This document shows, piece by piece, positions 15,883-24,459 of a DNA stretch of 64,000 bases. Source of the stretch: an uncultured Clostridia bacterium. GTDB taxonomy: Bacteria > Bacillota > Clostridia > Oscillospirales > Acutalibacteraceae. The stretch lies in the NCBI GenBank assembly GCA_927362715.1, contig CAKMIX010000001.1:62001-126000 (forward strand). The letters run 5' to 3'. Made by a program: the position numbers and the translations under genes. Under the pieces are notes generated by a model. The model was not told the origin of the DNA, made no database searches, and was given only the letters and a program-made list of their open reading frames with translations. The number at the start of each line of letters is the position of its first letter. Within the stretch, counting starts at the first letter, position 1.

Positions 15883-18501
15883 TCAATACGAGAAGGTAAA
15901 GGTTTTTTCTTCGCCCGCCGAGAAGACGACCTCCTGCGGCGTGCTGCCTGCGCAGGAGACGGAAATGGTCTGGTCGATGTTGGAAAGGATGGTGACCGTG
16001 ACCTGCCCGTTTGCCCACGAAAGCCCCACTTGCGCCTGCGTTTTCGCCATAAGACCGCGCACCTCGCCTGCGGGAAGCATATCCGTCATGGCAGGGAACG
16101 CTTCGATGACGCCGGTATCGGAATACAGCAGCATTTCGTTGATAACGCCGACGATGCCCAGCGACGTATCCGTGCAGTAGCAGTCCGAGCCGCGGTGCGT
16201 GTTGTGGTCGGTCATCAGGGAATTATAATAGACCTTCTCGCTCACGAGCTTTAACAGACTCTTTTCCACAGCGGCGGTATCTTTCAGCCGCGCGGCGACA
16301 AGCCCCTTATGCAGCCAGCCGTGGGTCTGCGTCTCCTCACTTTCCTTGCCCGCGTTATTGCGGTTTTCGAGCGCCTGCAGGCACGCTAAACGCAGGTCTT
16401 CATCGTTCTGTGTCTCGTTCGAGGGCCACGCACAGTACAGGTGGCTGATGTGGCGGTGCTCGTTGTTCTCCTCAAAGTCGGCGACCGCCCATTCTTTGAG
16501 CGCACCCGTATCGTCCAGCAGGTATGGCGGCAGCTTGCTTTCGAGCGCCTGCCATTTTGCGATGTCGGCCCTGTAGCCTTCTGCGTCAATTGCTTCTTCC
16601 ACATCGATCAGCATCTCGAAGCCCTTGCGCGCGGCGGCGATGTCGGCGGCAGTGTTCGCGGTTCTGCCTGATTCTAAATTCGCGGGCATATTTTCGGGCG
16701 TGTAGCCGGGCACGATGCAGTAATATTCATCGTCCGCGAGCTCGGTTTTGCCCGCTTCGTAGTGGATGTGCCCTTCGGAATCGGTGTAATATTCCGGCGT
16801 GAGCATTTGATCCCAGAAATTCGCCTGTAAGGTAAGCAGCGGCAGCAGGATGTCCTCCAGAAGCCTTTTTTCGCCCTCGTCGGTCTCGATCATCACGTTG
16901 CCGAAGGTCTGGTAGTATTCATAGATCGGCTGGAGCATCCACGAAGCGCCGAAGTTCCAATATTCAAACGAATATTCGGTGCTGTATTCGACGGAGATCG
17001 CGCTGGTGCCGTCTGTGTTGCAGGGCACCTGAATGGCGTCCGTAAAGCCGTAGTTATGCAGAGCATTGATCTTCCAATCATCGATTTGGCTTAGTACAAA
17101 ACGGATATAGCTTTCGCCGTATTCCGTGACGTTCGCGGAGTTCATGCCCGAACACTGCAAATTGACGTTCGCATCCATGGTGAACGCGCCGTTCCAGCGC
17201 GCGCCCCACTCGCCCGTCCACATGCCGTACAGACGGCCGATCAGATTCCCGCCGCTGCACGCAAGCATGGCGTAGCGTCCGGCATTGTAAACACGCGCAA
17301 GCATGGTTGGATCAAGCGTATCCTCGCCGCGCTGGAGTTTGAGCACATCCTCATTGGAAAGCGCTTCGGACACGCCGCCGCCAAGCGAAAAGGAAACACG
17401 GTTAAACTGCTCGCTCTGTTCGGCAGCGCTCGGGGAAAGCGCCGCGCCGTAATCGAACGCATCGCCGCCGAACTTGCCGGCGACCGCCTCGCAGCGGGCA
17501 AGCAGGTCATCTACCAGCGCATATTCCGTCTGCCCGGCAAAGTCCGCAAACGCGCCCATTTCAAAATCCCGGTCGGACAACGTGATGAGATACACCGCGT
17601 CGGCATCCCGAATTTCCACAGTCGGGTTCTTTTGTGCGCCCACATTGATCTCATCGTCCGAATCCTCGGCATACACGGTCTCGCGCGTACCGCCGACGCT
17701 GACGATATATGTAAGCGTCGCGAAGCCGCCGTTTTGAAGCTCGCTGCCCTCGAAGCTCGGGTAATGCGCAACGACGGCAAGGTACTCGCCGTTTTCGCCC
17801 GCGAGCTTTTTATACTGCATCCCCGCTTCGGCGTTATTGCCGAAGTTATACATTTTGGATATATCGTCGAACGAAAGGGTCAGATTCACCTTGCTGCCCG
17901 CAGAGGACTGCGCAATGGAGGTGATGGTCGCGTCGTCTGTTCGCGAGGTGAAGGTGCGGCGCACCCATGTGCCGAGATCGTCCGTATATTTGACGACCGC
18001 TTCACCCGTTTCGTAATCGCACCAGCGCACATAATCGGAATACCGCTTTTCCTCCTGCGTCAACCGCAGCTGCCCGCCGGGATGGAAGCAGTAAACAGAA
18101 TACCAAGGCTCAAAGGTCTGGTACGCTTCACCGTTGACGATCATCTGCCGCACGGCATCAAGGTCCCCGGAGATGTCGGGGTTTTCCCGAATGGTGTCAC
18201 AGGGCATGATGAAGTAGTTATTCTGGTAAATCAGCGTATCGGAATACGGCGAACCGGCGGTCACACAGCCGTTGACGCCGTTCCCCGTTACAAAGCCCTC
18301 ACGCCATGTGCGCATTTGACGACCGCCATCCTGCCCTTTTGTGACCACCTCAGAAAAATCCTCGGCGTATACCTTGTAGGTATCCGTTTGATCCAGCAAA
18401 GCGGTCAAATCCGTGTCTGTACCGCCGAAACACGCCGACAGCGGCACAAGAAGCGCAACAACAAGGCATAGACAGACTGCGCTGCGAAAATGCTTCTTCA
18501 C
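15883..18501 (-). CDS. GH95-like glycoside hydrolase lipoprotein
   Basis: An 872-residue exported protein. The N-terminus is a lipoprotein signal (KKHFRS, a hydrophobic core, lipobox LSAC), so it should sit on the outer face of the membrane. The body resembles GH95 (alpha-L-fucosidase/galactosidase): the MWTGEWGARWNGAFTMDANV segment corresponds to the family LQGIWN...NIN region, and the C-terminus has TSLGIVGVINEMLLYSD and EAFPAMTDMLPAGEVRGL. GTG 18501 has GGGAGG nine bases upstream. It leads the arabinose operon, so its sugar may be arabinose-related; that is inference. Confidence 0.75.
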   Translation of the reverse strand: MKKHFRSAVCLCLVVALLVPLSACFGGTDTDLTALLDQTDTYKVYAEDFSEVVTKGQDGGRQMRTWREGFVTGNGVNGCVTAGSPYSDTLIYQNNYFIMPCDTIRENPDISGDLDAVRQMIVNGEAYQTFEPWYSVYCFHPGGQLRLTQEEKRYSDYVRWCDYETGEAVVKYTDDLGTWVRRTFTSRTDDATITSIAQSSAGSKVNLTLSFDDISKMYNFGNNAEAGMQYKKLAGENGEYLAVVAHYPSFEGSELQNGGFATLTYIVSVGGTRETVYAEDSDDEINVGAQKNPTVEIRDADAVYLITLSDRDFEMGAFADFAGQTEYALVDDLLARCEAVAGKFGGDAFDYGAALSPSAAEQSEQFNRVSFSLGGGVSEALSNEDVLKLQRGEDTLDPTMLARVYNAGRYAMLACSGGNLIGRLYGMWTGEWGARWNGAFTMDANVNLQCSGMNSANVTEYGESYIRFVLSQIDDWKINALHNYGFTDAIQVPCNTDGTSAISVEYSTEYSFEYWNFGASWMLQPIYEYYQTFGNVMIETDEGEKRLLEDILLPLLTLQANFWDQMLTPEYYTDSEGHIHYEAGKTELADDEYYCIVPGYTPENMPANLESGRTANTAADIAAARKGFEMLIDVEEAIDAEGYRADIAKWQALESKLPPYLLDDTGALKEWAVADFEENNEHRHISHLYCAWPSNETQNDEDLRLACLQALENRNNAGKESEETQTHGWLHKGLVAARLKDTAAVEKSLLKLVSEKVYYNSLMTDHNTHRGSDCYCTDTSLGIVGVINEMLLYSDTGVIEAFPAMTDMLPAGEVRGLMAKTQAQVGLSWANGQVTVTILSNIDQTISVSCAGSTPQEVVFSAGEEKTFTFSY

Positions 18502-18584
18502 ATCATTTTTCCTCCCTTTCGGCACGCAGACATAAGCGCATGCCCTTATGCCTGTATCTTATCACACACGGCGGTTTTTGTCCA

Positions 18585-18620
18585 CAAAAACGTCTGCATG
18601 GCCGCGAAGCCATGCAGACG
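18585..18620 (-). terminator. Terminator of the marR-ABC exporter operon
   Basis: An 11-bp perfect stem (18591-18601 with 18610-18620) with an 8-base loop is followed on the minus strand by GTTTTTG, 20 bases after the exporter stop codon. Confidence 0.9.
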
Positions 18621-18640
18621 AAGCAGAAAATATTTTGGCT

Positions 18641-20569
18641 TTATTCGAGTTCGAACGAACCCGTGTAAAGCTGATAATACATACCTTTTTCGGAGATCAG
18701 CTTTTCATGGCTGCCGCGTTCGATGATCCTGCCGTGATCCAGCACCATGATGACGTCGGAATTCTGTACGGTGGAAAGGCGGTGCGCAATAACGAACACC
18801 GTTCTGCCCTGCATAAGCTTATCCATACCGTCCTGCACGAGCGCTTCTGTGCGCGTATCGATGGAGGAGGTCGCTTCGTCGAGGATCATCACGGGCGGAT
18901 CGGACACGGCGGCACGCGCGATAGAAATAAGCTGCCGCTGACCCTGTGAGAGCCCGCTGCCGTCGCCCTTTAAGACGGTATCATACCCCTGTGGGAGCAT
19001 GCGGATGAAGCCGTCGGCATTCGCGAGCTTTGCGGCGGCGATACATTCCTCGTCTGTTGCATCGGGCTTGCCGTAGCGGATATTGTCCATGACCGTACCC
19101 GTAAACAGGTTCACATCCTGCAGCACGACGCCTAAGGAGCGGCGCAGGTCAGCCTTCTTGATCTTATTGACGTTGATGCCGTCATAGCGGATCTTGCCGT
19201 CGGCAATATCGTAAAAGCGATTGATGAGGTTTGTGATCGTGGTCTTGCCTGCACCCGTCGCGCCCACAAAGGCGATCTTCTGCCCGGGCTCGGCATACAG
19301 CGTGATGTCGTGCAGGACCTCCTTTTCCGGGGTATAGCCGAAGTCCACGTGGTCAAGCACGACGCGGCCTTCAAGCTTCGTATAGGTCAGCGTACCGTCG
19401 GAATGCGGATGCTTCCACGCCCACATCCCTGTTCGTTCTTTGCATTCCTGCAGCTCGCCGTTCACTTCTTTCGCGTTGACAAGCGTCACATAGCCGTCGT
19501 CCGTTTCGGGCGCTTCGTCCATGAATTCAAAAATACGCTGGGCGCCGGCAAGCGCGGTCACAATGGCGTTGAATTGGTTGGAAATTTGGGAAATCGGGTT
19601 TGTGAAGTTGCGCGAAAGCGTCAGGAAGGACGCGATCATACCGAGCGTCAGCGTACCCGCGCCCATAAGCCCAATATTCGTCACACCGGAGATCGCCATA
19701 TATGCGCCGAGCACGGCAAGAATGACATACTGCACATAGCCGAGAGCATTCATCATGGGCATCATGGTGTTGGCGTAAGCGTGTGCTTTGGTCGTATATT
19801 TTTTCCAGGTCTCGTTGCGTTCGTTGAGCCCATCTTTGGACTGCGGTTCATGGCAGAATACCTTGATGACCTTTTGCCCGTTCACCATTTCTTCCACGTA
19901 GCCGTTGAGCTCGGCAAGCGTTTTCTGCTGGAGCATGAAATACTTACCGCTTTTCGCGACAAGCTTTTTGACAATAAACAAGATGCCGCACATTACAACG
20001 CATACGACCAGTGTCAGCCAAACGCTGATATACAGCATGCAAAAGAACACCGCAACGATCGTGAATACGGAGGTGATCAACTGCGAGAACGATTGTGCGA
20101 TCATCTGGCGCAGGGTGTCGGTATCGTTGGTATACAGGCTCATGGTGTCACCGAACGTGTGCGTATCAAAATAACGCACAGGGAGCCTCTGCATTTTGGA
20201 AAACATGTCATCCCGGATCTTTTTAAGCGTCCCCTGGGCGATCGTGACCATTAAACGGTTATAGATCCAGGTGGCAAGCGTACCTGCAAGGTAGATGACC
20301 GCCATGACCGCGAGGATCTGCAAAAGCCCCGTAAACACCGGCGAATCCGTCAAAAGAAGCGGCGCGATATAGTCGTCGATGAGCGTTTGCAGGAACATGG
20401 ACGATGCGGCGCTTGCCGCCGCGCTGACGAAAATGCACACGACGACGAGAACGAGTGTCTTTTTGTATTCGCCCATATAGGAGAGCAGACGTTTGAGCGT
20501 CGTCATATCCAGCTTTTGACGCTTAGTCTGCAAGTTCTGCACAGAAGCGGTTTTTTCAGCCATTTTCAT
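18641..20569 (-). CDS. ABC exporter half-transporter, canonical ATPase site
   Basis: A 642-residue fusion of a six-helix exporter membrane domain (about residues 30-340) and a nucleotide-binding domain. It has Walker A VGATGAGKTT, signature LSQGQRQLISIARA, and Walker B MILDEATSSIDTRTE with the catalytic glutamate. An insertion of about 50 residues separates the membrane and ATPase domains, as in TM288/BmrD-type subunits. The ATG at 20569 has AGGAGA five bases upstream and overlaps the end of the partner gene by 14 bases. The pair probably forms a drug or lipid exporter. Confidence 0.92.
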   Translation of the reverse strand: MKMAEKTASVQNLQTKRQKLDMTTLKRLLSYMGEYKKTLVLVVVCIFVSAAASAASSMFLQTLIDDYIAPLLLTDSPVFTGLLQILAVMAVIYLAGTLATWIYNRLMVTIAQGTLKKIRDDMFSKMQRLPVRYFDTHTFGDTMSLYTNDTDTLRQMIAQSFSQLITSVFTIVAVFFCMLYISVWLTLVVCVVMCGILFIVKKLVAKSGKYFMLQQKTLAELNGYVEEMVNGQKVIKVFCHEPQSKDGLNERNETWKKYTTKAHAYANTMMPMMNALGYVQYVILAVLGAYMAISGVTNIGLMGAGTLTLGMIASFLTLSRNFTNPISQISNQFNAIVTALAGAQRIFEFMDEAPETDDGYVTLVNAKEVNGELQECKERTGMWAWKHPHSDGTLTYTKLEGRVVLDHVDFGYTPEKEVLHDITLYAEPGQKIAFVGATGAGKTTITNLINRFYDIADGKIRYDGINVNKIKKADLRRSLGVVLQDVNLFTGTVMDNIRYGKPDATDEECIAAAKLANADGFIRMLPQGYDTVLKGDGSGLSQGQRQLISIARAAVSDPPVMILDEATSSIDTRTEALVQDGMDKLMQGRTVFVIAHRLSTVQNSDVIMVLDHGRIIERGSHEKLISEKGMYYQLYTGSFELE

Positions 20570-22307
20570 CGTCTCCTTTCTGCTGCGAGCGATAGATCTC
20601 ACGATATATGCCGCACGTTTTTAAGAGTTCGTCATGCGTACCGACGGCTGTAATTTTCCCGTCATCCATAACAAGAATACGATCCGCATGCTCTACGGAG
20701 CTGACGCGCTGGGCGATGATGATCTTCGTCGTTTCGGGAATATACTCCGAAAATGCCTTGCGGATGCGTGCGTCGGTGCGTGTATCCACCGCACTTGTGG
20801 AGTCGTCGAGAATAAGCACCTTCGGTTTTTTCAGCAGTGCTCTGGCGATGCAAAGCCGCTGCTTCTGCCCGCCGGAGACGTTGGCGCCGCCCTGTTCGAT
20901 ATAGGTGTCGTAGCCGTCGGGCAGCGCGTCGATGAATTCGTCCGCACACGCCATTTTGCATGCTTCGACCAATTGCGCGTCGGTAGCATTTTCATTGCCC
21001 CAGCGCAGGTTGTCTTTGATGGTGCCCGAAAACAGCTCGTTTTTTTGCAGTACCACGGAAACGGCGTTGCGCAGCGTGTCGAGGTCGTATTGCCGCACAT
21101 CCACGCCGCCGACGGTAAGCGAACCGCCCGTTACATCATAAAGGCGCGGGATCAGCTGTACGAGCGACGATTTGGACGAGCCTGTACCGCCGATGATACC
21201 GATCGTTTCACCCGAACGGATATGCAGGTTGATGTTGTCCAGCGCTTTTTTCTCCGCTTTTTCGGAATAGGTAAAATCTACGTTTGTAAAGCAAATGTCG
21301 CTGTCCTTGACCTCGGTCACGGGGTTTTCAGGATTGGCGATGTCCGTCTTTTCCTCCAGGATCTCGGCAATTCTTCCGGCGGAGGAAGCGGCAATCGTCA
21401 TCATCGCGAACACCATGGAAAGCATCATCAGGCTCATGAGGATCTGCATGGCATAGGTGATCAGCGCCGTGAGTTCCCCGGTCGTCAGCCCGAGATCGGG
21501 GTTATTCCCGCTTGCGACGATCGCTTTTGCGCCAAGCCAGGAGATCAGGATCATGCAGGCGTACATGCAAAACTGCATCAGCGGGGAATTGAGCGTGATG
21601 ATACGCTCGCCCTTGGAAAAGTCACGGTAAATGCGTTCAGAGATCTTACCGAATTTTTTGATCTCGCTGTCCTCCTGATTAAAGGATTTGACCACACGGA
21701 TACCGCGGATGTTTTCTTCCACAACTTCGTTGAGTTCATCATAGGTGTGGAACACACGCCGGAATACAGGCAGCACGGCGCGGATGATCAAAAACAACAG
21801 GACCGCAAGGATCGGGAGGACGGCAAAGAAGATCAGCGAAATGCTTGGGCTGATGCTGAAAGCGACCGCCATGGCGAAAATAAGCATCACCGGCCCGCGG
21901 ATCGCCATGCGCGTAAGCATTTGGAAGGCGTTTTGCACGTTGGTGACATCGGTCGTAAGCCTTGTTACGATAGACGCTGCCGAAAACTTGTCGATGTTGG
22001 AAAAAGCAAAGGTCTGCACGTTTTCATACATATCTTTGCGCAAATTGGCGGCATACCCGACGGAGGCGGCGGCGCCCCAGCGCGCCGACAGAACGCCTGT
22101 CAAAAGCTGCATGAGCGCAAAAGTAAGCAGCAGAACGCCGTAACGCAGCACGACATTCTGCTCGCCCGGCTCGATCCCGTAATCGATCAGATTCGACATA
22201 TAAAGCGGGATCACGATCTCGAAAACCACTTCCAAGACAGAACATAAAATCGTAAGCAGTGCGGTCTTCTTGTTTTCCCGCAGACTGCCTGCAAGCGTCT
22301 TAATCAT
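20556..22307 (-). CDS. ABC exporter half-transporter, degenerate ATPase site
   Basis: A 583-residue exporter with N-terminal membrane domain and C-terminal ATPase domain. The Walker A is GGTGSSKSS and the Walker B ends ILDDSTSAVD, with aspartate in place of the catalytic glutamate. This is the degenerate-site subunit of heterodimeric exporters such as TM287/288 and BmrCD. The signature NVSGGQKQRLCIARA is canonical. It overlaps the marR gene by eight bases upstream and the second exporter gene downstream, so the three form one operon. Confidence 0.92.
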   Translation of the reverse strand: MIKTLAGSLRENKKTALLTILCSVLEVVFEIVIPLYMSNLIDYGIEPGEQNVVLRYGVLLLTFALMQLLTGVLSARWGAAASVGYAANLRKDMYENVQTFAFSNIDKFSAASIVTRLTTDVTNVQNAFQMLTRMAIRGPVMLIFAMAVAFSISPSISLIFFAVLPILAVLLFLIIRAVLPVFRRVFHTYDELNEVVEENIRGIRVVKSFNQEDSEIKKFGKISERIYRDFSKGERIITLNSPLMQFCMYACMILISWLGAKAIVASGNNPDLGLTTGELTALITYAMQILMSLMMLSMVFAMMTIAASSAGRIAEILEEKTDIANPENPVTEVKDSDICFTNVDFTYSEKAEKKALDNINLHIRSGETIGIIGGTGSSKSSLVQLIPRLYDVTGGSLTVGGVDVRQYDLDTLRNAVSVVLQKNELFSGTIKDNLRWGNENATDAQLVEACKMACADEFIDALPDGYDTYIEQGGANVSGGQKQRLCIARALLKKPKVLILDDSTSAVDTRTDARIRKAFSEYIPETTKIIIAQRVSSVEHADRILVMDDGKITAVGTHDELLKTCGIYREIYRSQQKGDDENG

Positions 22308-22773
22308 GGTTCTCTCTCCTTTCGTGTTTGGGATTCGGGTCGGCAGGATCGTGTTCCTCCAGCCCGTCGTAGATTTTTTGCAGCAGTGCGCTCAACTGCT
22401 TTACCTCGTCTTTTGTGAGCATCCTGACCATATGCGCTTCGTTGCGCGGGATAAAGGTTTTCAGCTCCCGTCCGACGATGTGCGCTTTTTCGGTCAAGGT
22501 GACCAGCTTATTGCGCTTGTCGCGCGAATCGGGGCAATAAGTGACGAAGCCGTTTTGCTCCATGCGGGAAACGAGACCCACCACCGTCGGGTGCGACACA
22601 TCCAGATAGACCTCGATCTCCTTTTGCGTTGCCTGCCCGCCATGTCCGTTCAGAAACGCCAGCACGCGGCATTGCGCCAGCGTCAGCCCTTTTGCCTTCA
22701 GGGTAGCATCTGCACGCGCATGAAGTTTGTCCGTGATGCTTTTCAGCAGAAAGCCGATGTGCAGTTCTTGCAT
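22300..22773 (-). CDS. MarR-family transcriptional regulator
   Basis: A 157-residue winged-helix regulator: dimerisation helices at both ends, the helix-turn-helix around GGQATQKEIEVYLDVSHPTVVGLVSRME, and a wing with YCPDSRDKRNKLVTLT. ATG 22773 has GGAGG eight bases upstream; the frame continues upstream through the operator DNA, so that longer start is rejected. It heads the ABC exporter operon and should repress it through two palindromes overlapping its promoter. Confidence 0.92.
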   Translation of the reverse strand: MQELHIGFLLKSITDKLHARADATLKAKGLTLAQCRVLAFLNGHGGQATQKEIEVYLDVSHPTVVGLVSRMEQNGFVTYCPDSRDKRNKLVTLTEKAHIVGRELKTFIPRNEAHMVRMLTKDEVKQLSALLQKIYDGLEEHDPADPNPKHERRENHD

Positions 22774-22793
22774 AACACTGCCTCCAAAAAATA

Positions 22794-22827
22794 TGTAGCA
22801 CGCTACATTTTTCTGTAGCATGCTACA
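22794..22827. promoter_or_regulatory. Tandem palindromic MarR operator
   Basis: Two copies of a TGTAGC-NN-GCTACA palindrome lie at 22794-22807 and 22814-22827 (the second is perfect, TGTAGCATGCTACA), with centres exactly 20 bp apart. They directly follow the -10 box of the marR promoter, in the expected transcription start region. Confidence 0.85.
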
Positions 22828-22828
22828 T

Positions 22829-22857
22829 ATTATACGAAGCTGTTTTTGAATAATCAA
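22829..22857 (-). promoter_or_regulatory. Sigma-A promoter of the marR-exporter operon
   Basis: On the minus strand TTGATT (22852-22857), 17 bases and a consensus TATAAT (22829-22834), immediately adjoining the palindromic operator. Confidence 0.85.
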
Positions 22858-22876
22858 CCGGCTTCCTATGAACAAT

Positions 22877-23638
22877 TTATGAATCTTTGTTCATTTCCGT
22901 TTTTTCGAATATTTGCAGCGCACGTATGACTTCCGTGACATCCTCATAAAACGCAAGCTCTGCCGCGCCGTCCAAAGCCGTATGCGAACGATTGATAAGC
23001 ACCAGGTGCTTCCCGCAGAAATACTGCAAAAACGACGCCGCCGGGTACACGACCAACGACGTTCCGACGACTACCAGTGTATCTGCACGGCGGATCGCAT
23101 CTACAGCGCCGCGCACGATATGCTCGTCCAGCGGTTCTTCGTACAGCACTACATCCGGCTTTACAATTCCGCCGCACGAACAGCGCGGCACGCCCTTGCT
23201 TTGCGCAACAAAGCGTGCGTCATATCGTTTTTTGCAGCGCATACAGAAATTACGGTGCACACTGCCGTGCAGTTCATAAACTTCCGTGCTTCCCGCCGCC
23301 GTGTGCAAACCGTCAATATTCTGCGTCACCACGCTGACCGAACGTGCGGGACTTTCAAGCGCGGCGAAATACCGGTGCGCCTCGTTTGGCTTCGCGTCCA
23401 AAAAAAGCATATTCTTTTTATAATAGGAATAAAATTCCGTCGGGTGCGCATCAAAAAAGGAACGGCTGATGATCTGCTCGGGCGGGACGGAAAGCCCGCT
23501 TTCGCGGTTATAAAGCCCATCTGCCGAACGAAAATCCGGAATGCCCGACGGTACGCTGATCCCTGCGCCCGTAAATACACACAAATTTCTGCTTGCCTGC
23601 AAAATACGATAAAATTTTTGTATCGAATATGTATCCAT
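22877..23638 (-). CDS. SIR2-family NAD-dependent protein deacylase
   Basis: A 253-residue sirtuin that removes acyl groups from lysines using NAD. The Rossmann NAD motif FTGAGISVPSGIPDFR is near residue 20, TQNIDGLH near 110, the catalytic histidine is in YELHGS, and a zinc site is formed by CMRC and CSC. ATG 23638 is chosen over the upstream frame because GGGAG precedes it and the sequence before it holds the CIRCE region. It is transcribed away from hsp20, with a perfect CIRCE element about 70 bases upstream. Confidence 0.93.
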   Translation of the reverse strand: MDTYSIQKFYRILQASRNLCVFTGAGISVPSGIPDFRSADGLYNRESGLSVPPEQIISRSFFDAHPTEFYSYYKKNMLFLDAKPNEAHRYFAALESPARSVSVVTQNIDGLHTAAGSTEVYELHGSVHRNFCMRCKKRYDARFVAQSKGVPRCSCGGIVKPDVVLYEEPLDEHIVRGAVDAIRRADTLVVVGTSLVVYPAASFLQYFCGKHLVLINRSHTALDGAAELAFYEDVTEVIRALQIFEKTEMNKDS

Positions 23639-23706
23639 ATGCTCCCGGTTCTCCTTTCTTGCTGCGGTATGTACCCTGCTATAGAAAAAGTTCTGTTTCG
23701 TCTTTG

Positions 23707-23733
23707 TTAGCACTCTTTTTATTAGAGTGCTAA
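23707..23733. promoter_or_regulatory. CIRCE element (HrcA operator)
   Basis: A perfect TTAGCACTC (23707-23715), nine-base spacer, GAGTGCTAA (23725-23733). This is the consensus CIRCE sequence bound by the heat-shock repressor HrcA. It lies between the divergent sirtuin and hsp20 genes and could control either or both. A TATAAT at 23783-23788 with no clear -35 box may belong to the hsp20 promoter. Confidence 0.95.
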
Positions 23734-23821
23734 TGTTTACAAATTGTTCATATTTTCTCTGAAAAATGGTAACAGTTGGGGGTATAATAAGAATTGTAAA
23801 CAGAAAAAAGAGGTGATTCCG

Positions 23822-23857
23822 ATGGGACGGAATTCAGAAACAAACCACATCCGCTGA
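23822..23857 (+). CDS. Eleven-codon leader ORF upstream of hsp20
   Basis: An ATG with GAGGTG about seven bases upstream opens an 11-codon frame (MGRNSETNHIR) that ends in TGA at 23855-23857, 65 bases before the hsp20 start. The ribosome-binding site is good and the frame short, as in regulatory leader peptides. Its stop codon lies within a possible pseudoknot. Whether it is translated is unknown. Confidence 0.45.
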   Translation: MGRNSETNHIR

Positions 23858-23886
23858 AGCTGCCCGAGCGGATAGAGACCGGGCAG
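23850..23886 (+). promoter_or_regulatory. Potential H-type RNA pseudoknot in the hsp20 5' leader
   Basis: Stem 1 is TCCGCT (23850-23855) with AGCGGA (23867-23872). Stem 2 is CTGCCCG (23860-23866) with CGGGCAG (23880-23886). Both are perfect and abut with no base between them; crossing loops are 4 and 7 bases. This geometry is that of a compact H-type pseudoknot or of two mutually exclusive hairpins. It lies 36 bases upstream of the hsp20 start codon. Confidence 0.5.
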
Positions 23887-23922
23887 AAAACTTAAAACTT
23901 TACATTTTCGGAGGTATGTATT

Positions 23923-24378
23923 ATGTTTGATTTGAGACCTTATTCCCGCAGAAACCACATCGCTTCTTATAACCCCTTCCGCGAAATGGAAGAAATGGAA
24001 CGCCGCTTCTTTGAAGATCCGTTCGGGTTCTATGACGGCAAGGCACTCGCTGAGTTCAAGACCGACATCATTGACAACGGCGACAGCTACACGCTGGAGG
24101 CGGATATGCCCGGTTTTGAGAAAGGCGACATCACGCTGGACATCACCGGTGACGTGCTGACGATCAAAGCGGAACGCCACTCCGAACACGAAGAAAAGGA
24201 CAAAAAGCAGAAATATGTCCGCTGCGAGCGTTCCTACGGCAGTTATTCACGTGCGTTCGACATTTCGGAAGTCGATGCCGACAAGATCACGGCAAAATAC
24301 ACGGACGGCGTTCTGCGCCTGACGCTTCCGAAAAAGGAAACGCCGAAGACAGATTCCCGCCGGTTGGAAATAGAATAA
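23923..24378 (+). CDS. hsp20: Hsp20/alpha-crystallin family small heat-shock protein
   Basis: A 151-residue ATP-independent chaperone that binds unfolding proteins. The alpha-crystallin domain spans about residues 40-135: it opens with KTDIIDNGDSYTLEADMPGF, and the terminal part has the DGVLRLTLPKKE signature. Length and layout are normal. CGGAGG precedes the ATG. It is monocistronic, with a strong terminator, and its leader carries the leader ORF and pseudoknot downstream of the CIRCE element, pointing to HrcA-dependent heat induction. Confidence 0.95.
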   Translation: MFDLRPYSRRNHIASYNPFREMEEMERRFFEDPFGFYDGKALAEFKTDIIDNGDSYTLEADMPGFEKGDITLDITGDVLTIKAERHSEHEEKDKKQKYVRCERSYGSYSRAFDISEVDADKITAKYTDGVLRLTLPKKETPKTDSRRLEIE

Positions 24379-24391
24379 ACCTGCAAGGAAG

Positions 24392-24440
24392 AAGGCGCTC
24401 CGCGAAATCTCAAGATTTCGCGGAGCGCCTTTTCTTTTTG
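24392..24440 (+). terminator. Terminator of hsp20
   Basis: An 18-bp perfect stem (24392-24409 with 24414-24431) and a TCAA loop are followed by TTCTTTTTG. Confidence 0.95.
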
Positions 24441-24459
24441 TGTCCGCGAAACGCGGAAT

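Noticed and set aside
20634-22247. A 537-codon plus-strand open frame
   Set aside because: It is antisense to a complete ABC exporter gene and rich in His/Arg/Asp, a codon-shadow signature of the high-G+C third position.
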